A stretch of 64,000 nucleotides of DNA from Prostheceraeus crozeri (GCA_907163375.1 CAJQUW010003192.1:62001-126000), one strand, 5' to 3'. Positions 22,041-32,675 are shown, counted from the stretch's first letter. Program-made: numbers and translations. The notes: generated by a model from the letters alone, not told the origin.

Positions 22041-22194
22041 AGACATGTCTTACTTTTGAGTCATGTCTCCCGATTTGCAGTTATAAACATAGTCATGTCT
22101 AAGAGATGATTAGACAAGTGTAGATTCTGTTGAGTCATGTGTCAGCTGACTGATTTTCGTAGTTATAAAAGACATGACTAGGGTAGTCATGTCT
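22041..22194. promoter_or_regulatory. Left subterminal transposase-site cluster
   Basis: AGACATGTCT or AGTCATGTCT and inverses occur at about 22041, 22059, 22091, 22133 (AGTCATGTGT), 22170 and 22185. Such arrays near transposon ends commonly bind the transposase or its Myb-like partner. Confidence 0.5.
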
Positions 22195-22241
22195 CATTTG
22201 ACTGAGAAACCCCTGAAGGTGTCTCACACAGTTATTTCATC

Positions 22242-23300
22242 ATGAATATCTTACAAGTTAGTGACACTGCAGATCGTGCCATTCGACGTGAAAGACTTTT
22301 TAAAGACCGCAGAAACCCATTAGAAATGAGCAATCTTCGGATCAAGCAGCTGTTTTGATTTGAAAGACCAAATTTGTGCAAATTGATAGATTCACTTTCT
22401 CCTTTCTTAGAACACCAGTCGCAAAGGAATAAATCGATTCCTTCATCAATACAAGTGTGTATTGGGTTACATTACCTTGAAACAGGTAGTTTCCAATCAA
22501 CCGTCTCCGAGGTAATTGGAGTTAGTTAGGAGTCAGTTTCCCGATGTTACTGGTCTTTCGTGAATGCGGTGATCCAGAAACACGTGGAATGTATTCGCTT
22601 TTCTGATTTATCAGAGATTCAAGCAGAGTTCAACGGAATATCCCAATTGCCTCAGACATGTGGTGCAATTGATTGTACCCACGTGGAGATCAAGTGCCCT
22701 GCTGTTCGTTATCAACCCAATGAATACATAAATAGGAAAGGATGGCATTCCATTAATGTTCAAGCTGTTGCAGACAAGACTGGACGATTTTTGGATATAT
22801 CTTGTGAATGGCCTGGTTCAACACATGACAGTGTTATATTCAAAAATTCGACACTCTTCAATAGATTTGTGGCCAGTGAGTTTGAAGATGCATATTTAAT
22901 TGGCGACAAAGGTTATGGTCTGTTTCCATTTTTGATGACACCGTTTCGAAGTCCAGATAGGATGCCTGAAACACGATTCAATGACGACTTAACACGAGCT
23001 AGAGTCGTTATTGAAATGGCATTTGGACGTCTGAAGAGACGGTTTGCTTGCTTGTATCGAATTCTGCAAGTTCCTCTCCCAAAAGTTCCCCGAATCATTT
23101 TGGCTTCCTGTATTCTTCATAATTTATCTATCTTATTCAATGATCCAGATTTTGAAGAAAGCAACGTCGAATTTACGAATGATGAAGATGTTCATCTAGG
23201 CATACATTTAAGTGAGGGAAACTCAATCGAAAATGACAACAGACTACGTCGGTATGGCTTCCGTAAGCGATTGAGTATCACACGTTTGTTCGAAATTTGA
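22242..23300 (+). pseudogene. Harbinger (HARBI1-like) DDE transposase
   Basis: The frame from the ATG at 22242 to the stop at 23300 is 352 codons and stays in phase throughout, but is broken by TGA at 22356-22358 and TAG at 22527-22529. After the second stop the DDE domain is whole. The first Asp is in CGAIDCTHVEIKCP, followed by the superfamily signature PGSTHDSVIF. The second Asp is in YLIGDKGYGLFPFLMTPF and the Glu in VVIEMAFGRLKRRFACLYR. Length is typical for HARBI1-like transposases. In an active element it cuts and pastes the transposon and needs the Myb-like partner for nuclear import and end binding. Confidence 0.85.
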
Positions 23301-23466
23301 CGTACCGGAATGACTGTTGTTGTTTTTGCATATGTAGGCCTAATGTAGGGTATAATATAAACTGCTCTAATGCTGTGTAGTAAAATTCATGTATTCAAAA
23401 CTAGTACATGCAATTACAATATTGTAATTTATCTAATCATATTAATTTTCCCTCAGAGATTTTGAA

Positions 23467-24684
23467 CTATGATAGCGCATTTAAGATTGAAAATTCTGAT
23501 GACACGTCAACAGTAGAAGATGGTGAGTTAATTTTTCTTTTCATAGCAGAAAGAATTTCCATCTTCAGCAAATGTTCTTCCTCATACCATTTGTGCATGT
23601 CATTAAGAAGCCTCATCTTTGCCTCGTGCTCTTCAACAGCAGACGATCTTCTTTCTCCCTTCACGACTGAAAATCAGAGCAAAAGAAAACTGACTGACAA
23701 ATATAAAGAGCAAGAAAACAGAAACAATACAAGAGTGAAGAAAACAAAAAGAGAGAAAGTGGGGTAGGCCTACCAGGGGCGTAGCAGACCCACTTAGATG
23801 AGGTAATCTGAGCCCACTGAATGATCGGAGAAGAGAACATAAATTATTGCTCACTGTTCTTTCCTAGGCGCATTGCTTAACATATTTCTTGACCAATCCG
23901 AAGCGCCCTATTGTTATCTCTACAACTCCCCTAGACGCCGACGTCAGAAATGAATTTGATTCTGTCACAAGATAGAATACTCGAATCCCCACTTATGTCA
24001 ATACGGTTTTGCAAGGTGGAATCGACCCCTATCAAGTTTAACATTATAATATGAATGGCTTGGCCGTAATGGTCTTCTTATTTGTAATTTATGGTGTATT
24101 CTCAGATTATTAGAATACTATTGGTGCTACGCCCCTGGCCTACTGAGATAAGAGAAGGAGAAAGAAGGGGCAAAGACAGGCAGTTCAAACACTTACCTGT
24201 ATCTCGTTTCGTAGTTTTCTGGTCCACAGTGTCGGTGTAGCTCTCTGAAAAACCGTTTTTAATAATTTAATGTGATAAAAATGATATGAAATGTATTTTC
24301 ATAATCACCTTCACTAGATACATCATCAAAGTCGTTTGTATCCAATTTCCCTGTGTCATCAGTCTTCTGATGTGCTTCCACGTAACTTGAACAAGCACCG
24401 GGAATCTTATTCATGATTGGATTCGTCTCACCTATCAATTTGAGGACTGTATTTTCTTGTGTATTCAATTGTGAGCACGGACCTCCACCAGTCGAGTTCT
24501 TCTTTCTTATCTTCTCTGTGGTTCTGCCTTTGATTTTCATCCATCGCTTATATAGCTGTTTTTGTGTCGTTTCAATTCCATTGTCATTATGTTCTTTCAG
24601 TATGTTCTGCCACGCACGCTTTTTAGCAAGTTTAAGGGATGAGCACTACCGAGTTCTCTTCGACCGAAGAATTTCGTCGGTCAT
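23467..24684 (-). pseudogene. Harbinger Myb/SANT-like partner gene, three exons
   Basis: On the minus strand exon 1 (24684-24309) starts MTDEILRSKRTR, hits TAG at codon 13, then continues in the same frame with LAKKRAWQNILKEHN, YKRWMKIKGRTTEKIRKKNS and TGGGP, the usual trihelix/Myb-SANT pattern of Harbinger partner proteins (NAIF1-like). Exon 2 is 48 nt (24244-24197) with AG before and GTAAGT after. Exon 3 (23666-23467) encodes VKGERRSSAVEEHEAKMRLL and KWYEEEHLLKMEILSAMKRK, a C-terminal coiled coil that is also typical. Splice phases fit (1, 1), so the structure is conserved apart from the early stop. Intron 2 contains a MITE. Start and exon limits are my inference from splice consensus. Confidence 0.7.
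23774..24137. mobile_element. hAT-like MITE inside Harbinger intron
   Basis: The 364-bp element starts CAGGGGCGTAGCA and ends TGCTACGCCCCTG. GCCTAC is duplicated on both sides (23768-23773, 24138-24143). TIRs beginning CAGGGGCG are typical of hAT-type non-autonomous elements, although those normally make 8-bp duplications; only 6 bp match here. It has no coding capacity. Confidence 0.65.
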
Positions 24685-24849
24685 GATGTAGCAGAAACTA
24701 TCGAACAGAATGACGTCTGGTAGAGTTGATCTGCAAGCGTTGCCTAGATACGTTGAATTAAGGAGGTCAGTTCCGTGTAACAAAGTGAGAAAAGATTAGA
24801 CAAGTCTAATTGAGTCTTTACACGCTTTATAACTGCCATTTCTATGTTG

Positions 24850-24888
24850 AGACATGACTAGGAAGTATTTTCTCACTTAGTCATGTCT
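24850..24888. promoter_or_regulatory. Right subterminal transposase-site pair
   Basis: AGACATGACT at 24850 and AGTCATGTCT at 24879 mirror the left-end cluster, giving the same site at both transposon ends. Confidence 0.45.
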
Positions 24889-25340
24889 CATTTTATAACT
24901 ACCAGCCCTAGATTTAGCCACGATATAACCTTTACGTAAATGTCGATTTATTGCTGCAGACATGATTTCATGCATAATCCCCGACATTCTGCAGGATAGT
25001 GATGCTGAACTGTATCAAATACCATTTGTCTATAATCTGTAAAGCAATCAGTTTGTGATAATGTTTGACATAGCATATCGATGATGTCCCTATTATCTAA
25101 AATGCCTGCAAATTTTGACTCTGGTTTCAGCAGGACATCGAATACGATCTGACTTAGCATAAACTCGCGCAGGTGATGACTATTTTGCGCTTATATACGA
25201 GAAGATATTCATTAGGAAAGGAGCATGGTTGGATAATTCGAATGTGAATTTTTGATTTTTGTGCCATCATTATTGATCATTTAGTTGATAATTAATGGTT
25301 TTCCAAATTCTAAAGAGTATCCCTAACCCTTAGATGCACC

Positions 25341-25470
25341 TCCCAAAAAGGTCGAAGTCGAGTTATTTTCACATCAACGATTCAAATAATATCCTCGGGC
25401 CACTTTAAATATGAGAAGCGGTGGCGCGCCACCCAATATGTCCCGGCGGGCCACGTGTTGCCCACCACTG
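25341..25470. mobile_element. Solo end of a hAT-like element
   Basis: Reading leftwards from 25470 the sequence begins CAGTGGTGGGCAACACGTGG, then CCCGCCGG and GGCGCGCCACC. CAGTGGTGGGCAAC-type starts are characteristic of Charlie-like hAT elements. No opposite end was found, so it is a truncated copy; the left limit is a guess. Confidence 0.4.
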
Positions 25471-27815
25471 CTCTGGCCAGTGGTTCAAGGACAAAATGTG
25501 ATAGAGAAGAAATTAATGCACGTTACGAGTATGTTAAAAGCCATCAAGGCAAGATATTTTCTTGATGAAATCTAATTAAGAATGAGGATATAATTGTATT
25601 CTCTGCAGCTTGTCACTTCTCCTACGGCTATTAGGTTGAAAGCGTTTGAATATTCATTACTGAGACTCTCCTCAGAAGTAAGTTTGAAACTCCTAATGAA
25701 ACGCCTAATAAGCAACAGAGTAAAACCGAGTCTCACCAAAATTGGGCGGACTGATTTAACAAAGGATCAATCAACAAACTTTCCACTTTTCATTTGAAAA
25801 AAGGCATAACAACATGCAAAAAAGAAAGCACATTTGATCAGAGTAGAGGAATGAACAGTCAGTCGACTTTGTTCATTTCAGATATCTCAGATTTTCACAG
25901 TGAGTTTGTAGACGCCATATTTTGATAGGCTAGTCACTCCGCCAATAGAACATCAATACGAGTCACAATAGCGAAAATAATAAAGCGCCGCAATCAAGAT
26001 TTTCAAGGGCAGCATAGTCGTGGCATTTTACAAAAAATTGATATATATTCTAGCTTTTTACATCGCTTCTTTTCATTTGAACGAACTGTTAAATGAATTT
26101 ACAACCTCGAAGCTGTTTTGATATGAATGAATAGCAGATAACATGCCATCCGCAGGTTTATGATGCTCTGAGCTCAACCGTAATCATTCTATTTGCATTT
26201 GCGGGTGCCGGCGACACCTGAATTTCTTGAGAGTGTTCTCAACCTTTGCAACCTCCTCTCTAAGAGGCCATGGATAGACAATGGGATTTAGGAACAGTAG
26301 GCTACTTGTTCGTTTGTCTCAACCCATTGAAGTCTTACTTATCCTTTTTGGAACACTTCGTGCCCAAGCACTTTGCGTCAACGTTGTGAAGCAAAGAACT
26401 GTAAACAATAGAAACGGTGATCAACGCGATTGCGACACTCCCAACCTCAAAATATTCAAGAGCGTGGCTTGAAAATTTCTACTTAAAACAAGCCATGTTG
26501 ATAGCACAAAATAAAGGCATATTTAAAATTGCGATTTGTAGATCTATCTTTGAGAACAATGCAATTTTACTGATAAAAACACCCTCAGTTAGTCGCTTGA
26601 ATAACAGTGGTGGCTACAATAATAAATATAGGGTAATGGTTGTAATTAAAATGAGTTTGCCTCCTCACTATAGCTTGTGACACAAGCCGCCACTGTTCCC
26701 AATAGTAGTGTTGTTCCATTCCGATGGAAAGAAGGTAATATACATGAATAGCATGTTTCATGAAGTATATTTCGTGGGAATTTATTAGACATGAATAGTT
26801 CTGTCGTTTGATATTCTTTAACCTATTAAATGTTCATTATAATCATATATAGGCCTATTAAAAATTTTAGCTACTCTTGATCAAATTAATCTTGATTTAC
26901 CTTTACATTGTTAAATAATTGACATGATATCCATATCCATCGTCGGTCTTTATTGTAAATCTGTTTGACATGGTCACATTTTTGATTTATGATCGGAAAG
27001 AAATCAAAGAGTATTTTTCATTTGATAAAGATGCACGCAGAGCATTATCTCAAAATGTCATATTTTCTTTCATGCAGGATTTGCCACATAGTAAGCAAAT
27101 GGTAGATTGTCGACTGCAACGGACTTAAGACATTGCCTTCAGCTGGACGCTGAACTTCTTAATGCTTGTTTTTCTGAATCAAAATTGTTATGCCTGTTCA
27201 AAATATTTGCGTTTCTCTCAGTTACTAGACAACGAAGGGGGTTTGATTAGTTGAGTCTATCAAGATCCTAGAATTATATGTAAGTAGTCATTGTACATAT
27301 TGTGTTATTTAAAGCAGAAAACGGTGAGTTTTAGGCATATTATGATGTGAAATTAGATGACAAAATGTAGCTGATTTATTTACTTATGAGCATGAAATAA
27401 TGTATATTGTATTTTTTATTGCAGTTTTCACGCTTCATCTAAGAAATAAAAATCTAGAGCATCAGTTGAGGTGTTTTCAACTTAATAGCGCAAATTGGAC
27501 GCATGCGTCACAGTGAAAACGTACCTACCAGTGGAGCGTATCGGTGAAAACACTTAGGCTAGGCCTATTTCAGTAGATCAAAGGCGTTCGACAACCCTGT
27601 GTAAAAAAATGCATCGGTCCATTAATGGCCGATTGCCGTCGCATTGGGTGAGTGTTGATGGTGGACGTCACTGCCGGCTGACAGATGGCAACGTGATGGT
27701 AAAATTTTCTCTCTTTCTCCCTCTCCTAATTGAAAGACTAAGGTCTGTACATCAGTCACAATTACGTAAGAATCCTCTTCACATCTGTGTTCACACCTCT
27801 CTCCACTAGAGTAAA
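25471..27815. other. Intergenic DNA, nothing recognised
   Basis: About 2.3 kb without supported coding, RNA or repeat features. Short ORFs at 25594, 26281, 26417 and 27609 lack motifs and splice context. Confidence 0.45.
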
Positions 27816-28548
27816 TACCCGAGTGACTCTTTTCTATGGTTTTTAAGGGAATATATGGGATTGTAATGGATCCCATATGATCCCATTCACGATGCAAATA
27901 GGATCATATGGGTTTCTTGGGGATTATATGGAATCCCTTACAATCCCATACAACTGAATCCCCTAGAATCCACGATTCTCATCAAAGGATTCCTTATGTA
28001 GAATATGAAAGGGATTAATCAAAATTAATGCTAATCAATCAAAATCAAACCGGTCTCACAGATCTTTATGGATGACTTGCAAGGTTTTGATTACATACAT
28101 CGATTTCGATCATTAACAGTGTGGGCCAATCGCTCACATATACAGTGTATTATCGACTACACTGTGAAAATGGACACGATGGACTCTAGACCTACACGTA
28201 GAAAAAGATTCAATGATGGCATACAGACTTTATCCTGTGGGACCAGAAAACTTCTGACAATTATCTATGGGCCTGCTGTTTTAGGACCTTCACATAGGCC
28301 ATTATCATTCCTACTGTAAAAATTTTGGTTTTTCACTGGTTGTCTGGAAAACCAAATGATTTGTTTTGGTTTCCTAGAAAACTAATCCCGCAATGATTTG
28401 CTGGAATAACTTTAAAATGTAATTATGTAATTTACTATCCTTTGGTACATGTATTGATTCGAATCCTGCTTATCTGGCAAGAATCCTATATGTTTCCTAC
28501 CATAACCTGTGAAACCCACCGTTTCCTATAGTAAAATCCCGGCAGGTA
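27816..28548. mobile_element. Putative non-autonomous element rich in GGGATT/CCCATA
   Basis: The left end begins TACCCGAGTGACTC and the right end, read inversely, TACCTGCCGGGATTTTAC. The interior near 27840-28000 is a run of degenerate ATATGGGATT / AATCCCATA words in both orientations. The TACCCGAGTGACTC end recurs, inverted, at 56649, where it also flanks GGGATT-rich sequence, so this is a dispersed family. Superfamily unknown. Confidence 0.45.
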
Positions 28549-28954
28549 GGGACATCAGTAATAGCTCTATTCTTGATAGGATCTCAATAGGACACACCAG
28601 AGAAATATAATTGACCAGAACAGGATCCTAATAGCAAACTTCAGAGAAGTAATTTCTCACGTTTTAATATATCGTCAGTGATGCCGTGATGATTCATTCA
28701 CAAGGCTTCAACCGACCTCGATTTCGCCAGACGATGGATATCTATGACGTTATTATTTAAGAACGTCGATATCGAAAAACGTTAGTATTTTGAATACAAT
28801 CAATCGACATCATCATTCATTTGTTGGTGAACTTCGAAGACGGTGAGTTAGTGTGCAGTGAAAGAGTGAATGATGTAGAAAAATTGTATTTCAAGTTTGT
28901 TTATAGGACCAAAATGTCTGTTGTCCTTATCTTTTCATTGTAATTTCTTGAACC

Positions 28955-29365
28955 GGTTCTTGGGGGTAGCACGAAACAGCTATCTGTTGTCATTAACAAG
29001 GGACTGGCGATTATCCGTCAGCATTTTAAGAATTATTGTGACTCGATCCGCAATAATAGCGGAATTAATTGCTTTTGGAGTGTCTGTTCAAGCATCGAAT
29101 TCCTCAAAAAGATTTTTTCAGTAAGAAATTTATGTGCATTGGTTACGACAAAAAGTTTTCTTTCAAACATTAAATATAGTGGTTATTACTTTCACGAAAG
29201 ATTCGTTCAAAGCTGCTATTAAGTGTATTACATAAGAGGCGTATATCACTTTTGGAGGATTTGTCTTCAGACAGTATAAGGGAATCCCTATGGGTGGCAA
29301 TTGACATGGCCCTCTTCTTTTTTCACTGCGAGTACAAATTTATGACTAATTTAATTCGCGGTGAT
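28955..29365 (+). pseudogene. Old relic of the N-terminal-GIY-YIG PLE (RT part)
   Basis: Pieces in several frames align with the RT of the large array. LSVVINKGLAIIRQHFKNYC then NNSGINCFWSVCSSIEFLKK corresponds to unit residues ~590-632. KKFMCIGYDKKFSFKH corresponds to ~676-690. GFVFRQYKGIPMGGN at about 29260-29307, then FFHCEYKFMTNLIRG, corresponds to motif B, residues ~720-758. About 40 residues containing motif A are missing and frames are broken. It lies on the opposite strand to the array, 2 kb away, and has diverged much more than the array copies have from each other. Confidence 0.7.
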
Positions 29366-31319
29366 TTGTTGATTTGGCTCTGATTTGTTGAGTCAGATTC
29401 ACCCATCATTGTAGCGTTTACGTAACTTTCTTCGTCTGTAGGTTATTGCCAATGTCATTCAGAGGTCAATGATAGGGATAACTTTGCATTTTGGATTTGT
29501 GACATGTTTTCGTCCGACTGCACACTTCCGGTTCCAAGCACTATCCAGGTAATTTTGGCCGTAACATTTAATAGATTCTCGCTTGATTTTCAGTCATAGG
29601 ACTTCAAGTGAATTTGCAGGTCAGTTGCCTTCGTGTAGCAATACTATTTCTTTAACTGTAATTTAAACAATTTTACATCGAGTGTTGATATTCAACGATT
29701 GACGATTGAATCTTAGATAATCCCTGTCTAAGATTAATAAAAACGTTTCAGTAAAATTTCAATAATTGGATGTTCGAGATTGCTTTGTAATCATCGTTAT
29801 GACAAATTTGGCTAACCGCACCGTGTACTTATCAAATGAATTTTTCGGATAATCAATAATCAGGCTTAGATTTGTTCTCTATTCCTATCAATGAAACGCA
29901 TTCGTACAAAGAGTCCCTTAAAAACATTATTTCTACCGACTCATCACAGTAACGCGCTTTGTATGTTTAGCGTATAAATGAAAATGCTATTCCGCGCAGA
30001 CGATTTGCCCATAGGCCCAAGGAGAAAACAATCTAGGATCTTGTAGGCCTACTTTGATTTTGAATAATTTTGGAAGGTTAAATATCAGCCTCATCAGCAG
30101 TTTAGCACTTGCTACTGGTGAGAAACTGGTCTGATTTATCTGTTTCTCCGCATCCTTTATATCGTCGTTAAATACCGTCGACCCTCCGCATCTTTGATCT
30201 CAGTAATTTCTTGCATTCGACTAATGGACTATTATCGTAAATATCATATTAAAATTTCTACATACATGTACATCGCAAACCGACCGTATAGAAATAATTA
30301 GGAACGTTTGGCCCCATAGAAACCCTCAAACATTCTCTTAAAACTCAAATTGATTTGATCATGTTATAAATAGATTGCCAATAATGTGTAATCATGATAT
30401 CTTCACTACGGGCAATGTATTCATTTTCAAATATCAAGGTTTGCTGATATGTGAGATATCTCGGTTGAACTAGAATAACAGCTTTTGGCACATAGAAAAG
30501 GCTCCAGTCAAAGAGTTACATTCTCCATGGACGCCTAGATATTTGCATAATATCTATATGCATAAATATCTAGGCGTCTATGCATTCTCCTATGTCTATG
30601 ACTTAAATTTGAATCTTGTAAGATGTCTGACAAATCACATCAAATTGTCTCTAAAATTGACACTTTTCTTGCAATATGGAAGCTTAGAAGAAGTGAAGGA
30701 AGTATTTAGGGTAAGACATTATTCAGAGTAGCATAATAATAAGTATTCAATTCTACAAATAAGCAAAGTAGGAAATTTTGCATTGGCTTTTAGAATTTTG
30801 GTGTACGAATTTTTATCGGTATAATCAAATACTTGTTTGAATTGGTAATAGTATACAATAAACTGCAAAGGTTTTCACCAATTAAAGTTACTATCAATGC
30901 TGACTCACACCGACCTATACTGTACTGGGTCTATATAAATCAAGACATATCACATTAATAGATAGATAATTTCCAGGCTTGCAAGATTCATGTTGTAATT
31001 TCAAAATACATCACGATTACAGCCTATTCAATCATGAATAATCATTCTTGTTTCAAAAAAAAATTACATGCTATTGGATTTCAGCGACAGTAAAGTATTT
31101 CGACAGAATTTCGTTGTAAAAGATGGTTAATCTCCTTTGGTATGCTGTTTCTGAGTTTTGATTTCCCTCTAGTCCAGTAACCGTTCTAAATCGATGTGAT
31201 TACCTGCTATCAATTATGCGTGACTCACGCATATGTCATTTTCAAATCAGGCAATCAGCATATTTCAGAAAGTCAGAATTTTAGTTGTTATGCTCAATGA
31301 AAAATATTCTATGGGAAAG
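29366..31319. other. Intergenic DNA left of the array
   Basis: No gene seen. Contains the hairpin at 30530-30578. Position 31320 is the left junction of the tandem PLE array. Confidence 0.45.
30530..30578. repeat. 49-bp near-perfect hairpin
   Basis: GACGCCTAGATATTTGCATA is followed by a 7-base loop and then TATGC-AT-AAATATCTAGGCGTC, so about 20 bp pair with a two-base bulge. The symmetry is exact at the GACGCCTAGATATTT ends and is not part of any recognised element. Confidence 0.7.
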
Positions 31320-32137
31320 ATTCTCATACGATGATGAAAGTCATCCCAGTAGCCATTTATAATAGAATATAATGCTTACTAATTTAAATTATTAGTTAAA
31401 GTAGTCCTAAGGAGGACTGATGGCGTTCTCCAATCCGCAAGTGTACAAAGGCAATGCTACTGTAACCATTGGATTAATCAGTTCTTAAAAGAACTCAATG
31501 TAGCTTTCTCGTGGCAACGAATTAAAATTGATCAGCTTTGGCCCAATATCTGGTAAAAATGGAAATCTTAAGACTTGTAATACTACTCATTCTTGCTGTT
31601 GATATACTAATACCATAGATTCCAAACACTGCCGTATACACGTTCAAAACAGACTTCTAATATACTGTACCGACTACAGATGCTGATAGTGGAAATAGAA
31701 TAAGACAATGGTCACCATAGGTTAAGGAAATTAAAAAATGGATATTATAAAACAACAGGAAACCGATGAATAAAAATTGGAAAAGTGGAGGTAAAATATG
31801 GAAATACAACGATGCTACTACACTGATTACAAGTGAACTATATCTGACACTACACAAAGTGGATAAGTGGAAAGTGGATAATGGAGGTAAACAATAGAAT
31901 TACAATGACACTCTACTACACCGAAAGCAATGAAACTATACACACTATACCTAAGACTACACATGGAAAATACTATTTCTTCACTTGAATTTGTTATCGC
32001 CAGTTTCTTCATCCGTCTATAGTACTTCATGTAATTCCACATTTCTTCATTTGAATTACAATACATCGACCACTACTTCAGTTACCGATTAAGGGATATA
32101 AAACATAATACTGCAGTCCGTCAGTCATCAGCAGGTA

Positions 32138-32195
32138 CTCGTCTAGTTGTGTTTCGACCCCTAACCTGAACACTCAAACCCAGACGAGCGGGGTC
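32138..32195 (-). ncRNA. Predicted pseudoknot in unit 1
   Basis: Two perfect stems interleave. GACCCC (32156-32161) pairs with GGGGTC (32190-32195), and CTCGTCT (32138-32144) pairs with AGACGAG (32182-32188). On the minus strand the order is stem 1, stem 2, stem 1', stem 2', an H-type pseudoknot with joining segments of 1, 20 and 11 nt. It lies in the 3' part of the unit, about 480 bp after the stop codon, and also upstream of the next unit's ORF in a read-through transcript. Confidence 0.45.
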
Positions 32196-32265
32196 CCACA
32201 CATAGTGGCTGACAAAATACTGAATAGGTAATGATATGTCTTGAAAGATATGTCACAAAGATAAA

Positions 32266-32502
32266 TCAGATATCATTCAATTGTTGCGTTTCCCATATGT
32301 AAACAGATCCTGTCATTAAATTCATCACATCAATAAATACAGTATGCTTTTTGCGATCCTCACATGTAAACAAATCCTGTACATCAATCTTTGCCTTTTC
32401 GATTCCCACAAGTAAACAGATCCTGTTCATCCTCGAATCCCATAAAGATGTAATCGCTGTGTGATAAATATGTAATCCGCCTTTACACAAACTTCGCCTC
32501 AT
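32266..32502 (-). repeat. Triplicated GTAAACAGATCCTGT motif in PLE 3' region
   Basis: GTAAACARATCCTGT occurs at 32299, 32366 and 32412, each preceded by a C-rich CCCAYAWGT- or TCACAT-type word, in every unit. The ORF of 78 codons covering it (minus strand) is identical between units, but its peptide merely reflects the repeat (LLVGIEKAK, LFTCEDRKK, VYIWETQQ). I treat it as an RNA/DNA repeat rather than a gene. Confidence 0.5.
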
Positions 32503-32675
32503 ACATCAAGACTTAACAATGGGAGCTCTCTCATCTCCCGTAAGACACGCTAAGCGCTCTGTATTCACTCTTCACTGCCCACCCCCATATGATGGCTACA
32601 AGTCATTGTTAGTCGTTTATTCACCTATGCAGCAAGGCATTAAGGAAAATGTGAGTCGTTTGTTGGTCGCGTGCC

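Larger units (their letters stand above)
22010..24908. mobile_element. PIF/Harbinger DNA transposon, two genes
   Basis: The ends read GGGCCGGTAGTTGTAAA at 22010 and the inverse TTATAACTACCAGCCC ending at 24908. Subterminal copies of AGACATGACT/AGTCATGTCT lie inside both ends. A plus-strand DDE transposase (22242-23300) and a minus-strand Myb/SANT-like gene (24684 to 23467) have the divergent two-gene layout usual for this superfamily. Both genes carry premature stops. TA lies at both outer edges, but the expected 3-bp TWA duplication cannot be resolved because the MITE abuts the left end. Confidence 0.8.
21204..24930. repeat. Outer inverted repeat enclosing nested transposons
   Basis: A 23-bp sequence at 21204-21226 (GGTTATATC-A-TGGCTAAATC-TAG) recurs as its reverse complement at 24908-24930 with one mismatch. 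The right copy abuts the terminal CCC of the Harbinger element; the left copy is separated from it by 56 bp and a foldback MITE. It may be the remains of an older inverted-repeat element into which the others inserted. Confidence 0.45.

Noticed and set aside
22356-22358. Selenocysteine or readthrough at the TGA in the Harbinger transposase
   Set aside because: A second stop (TAG) follows in the same frame and Harbinger transposases have no selenocysteine; simple decay explains both.
31657-32066. Small minus-strand ORFs of 66 and 79 codons repeated in each unit
   Set aside because: They recur only because the units are near-identical; they overlap each other, lie in the PLE 3' region, and show no domain. 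Conservation between recent copies is not evidence of coding.
32100-32200. Hammerhead ribozyme in the array PLE units
   Set aside because: On the minus strand CTGATGA and CGAAAC both occur near the pseudoknot, but GAAA comes first with only about 20 nt between, too little for stems III and I in a permuted form, and stem II cannot form. CTGAAGA near 35650 (plus strand) also lacks a suitable stem II.
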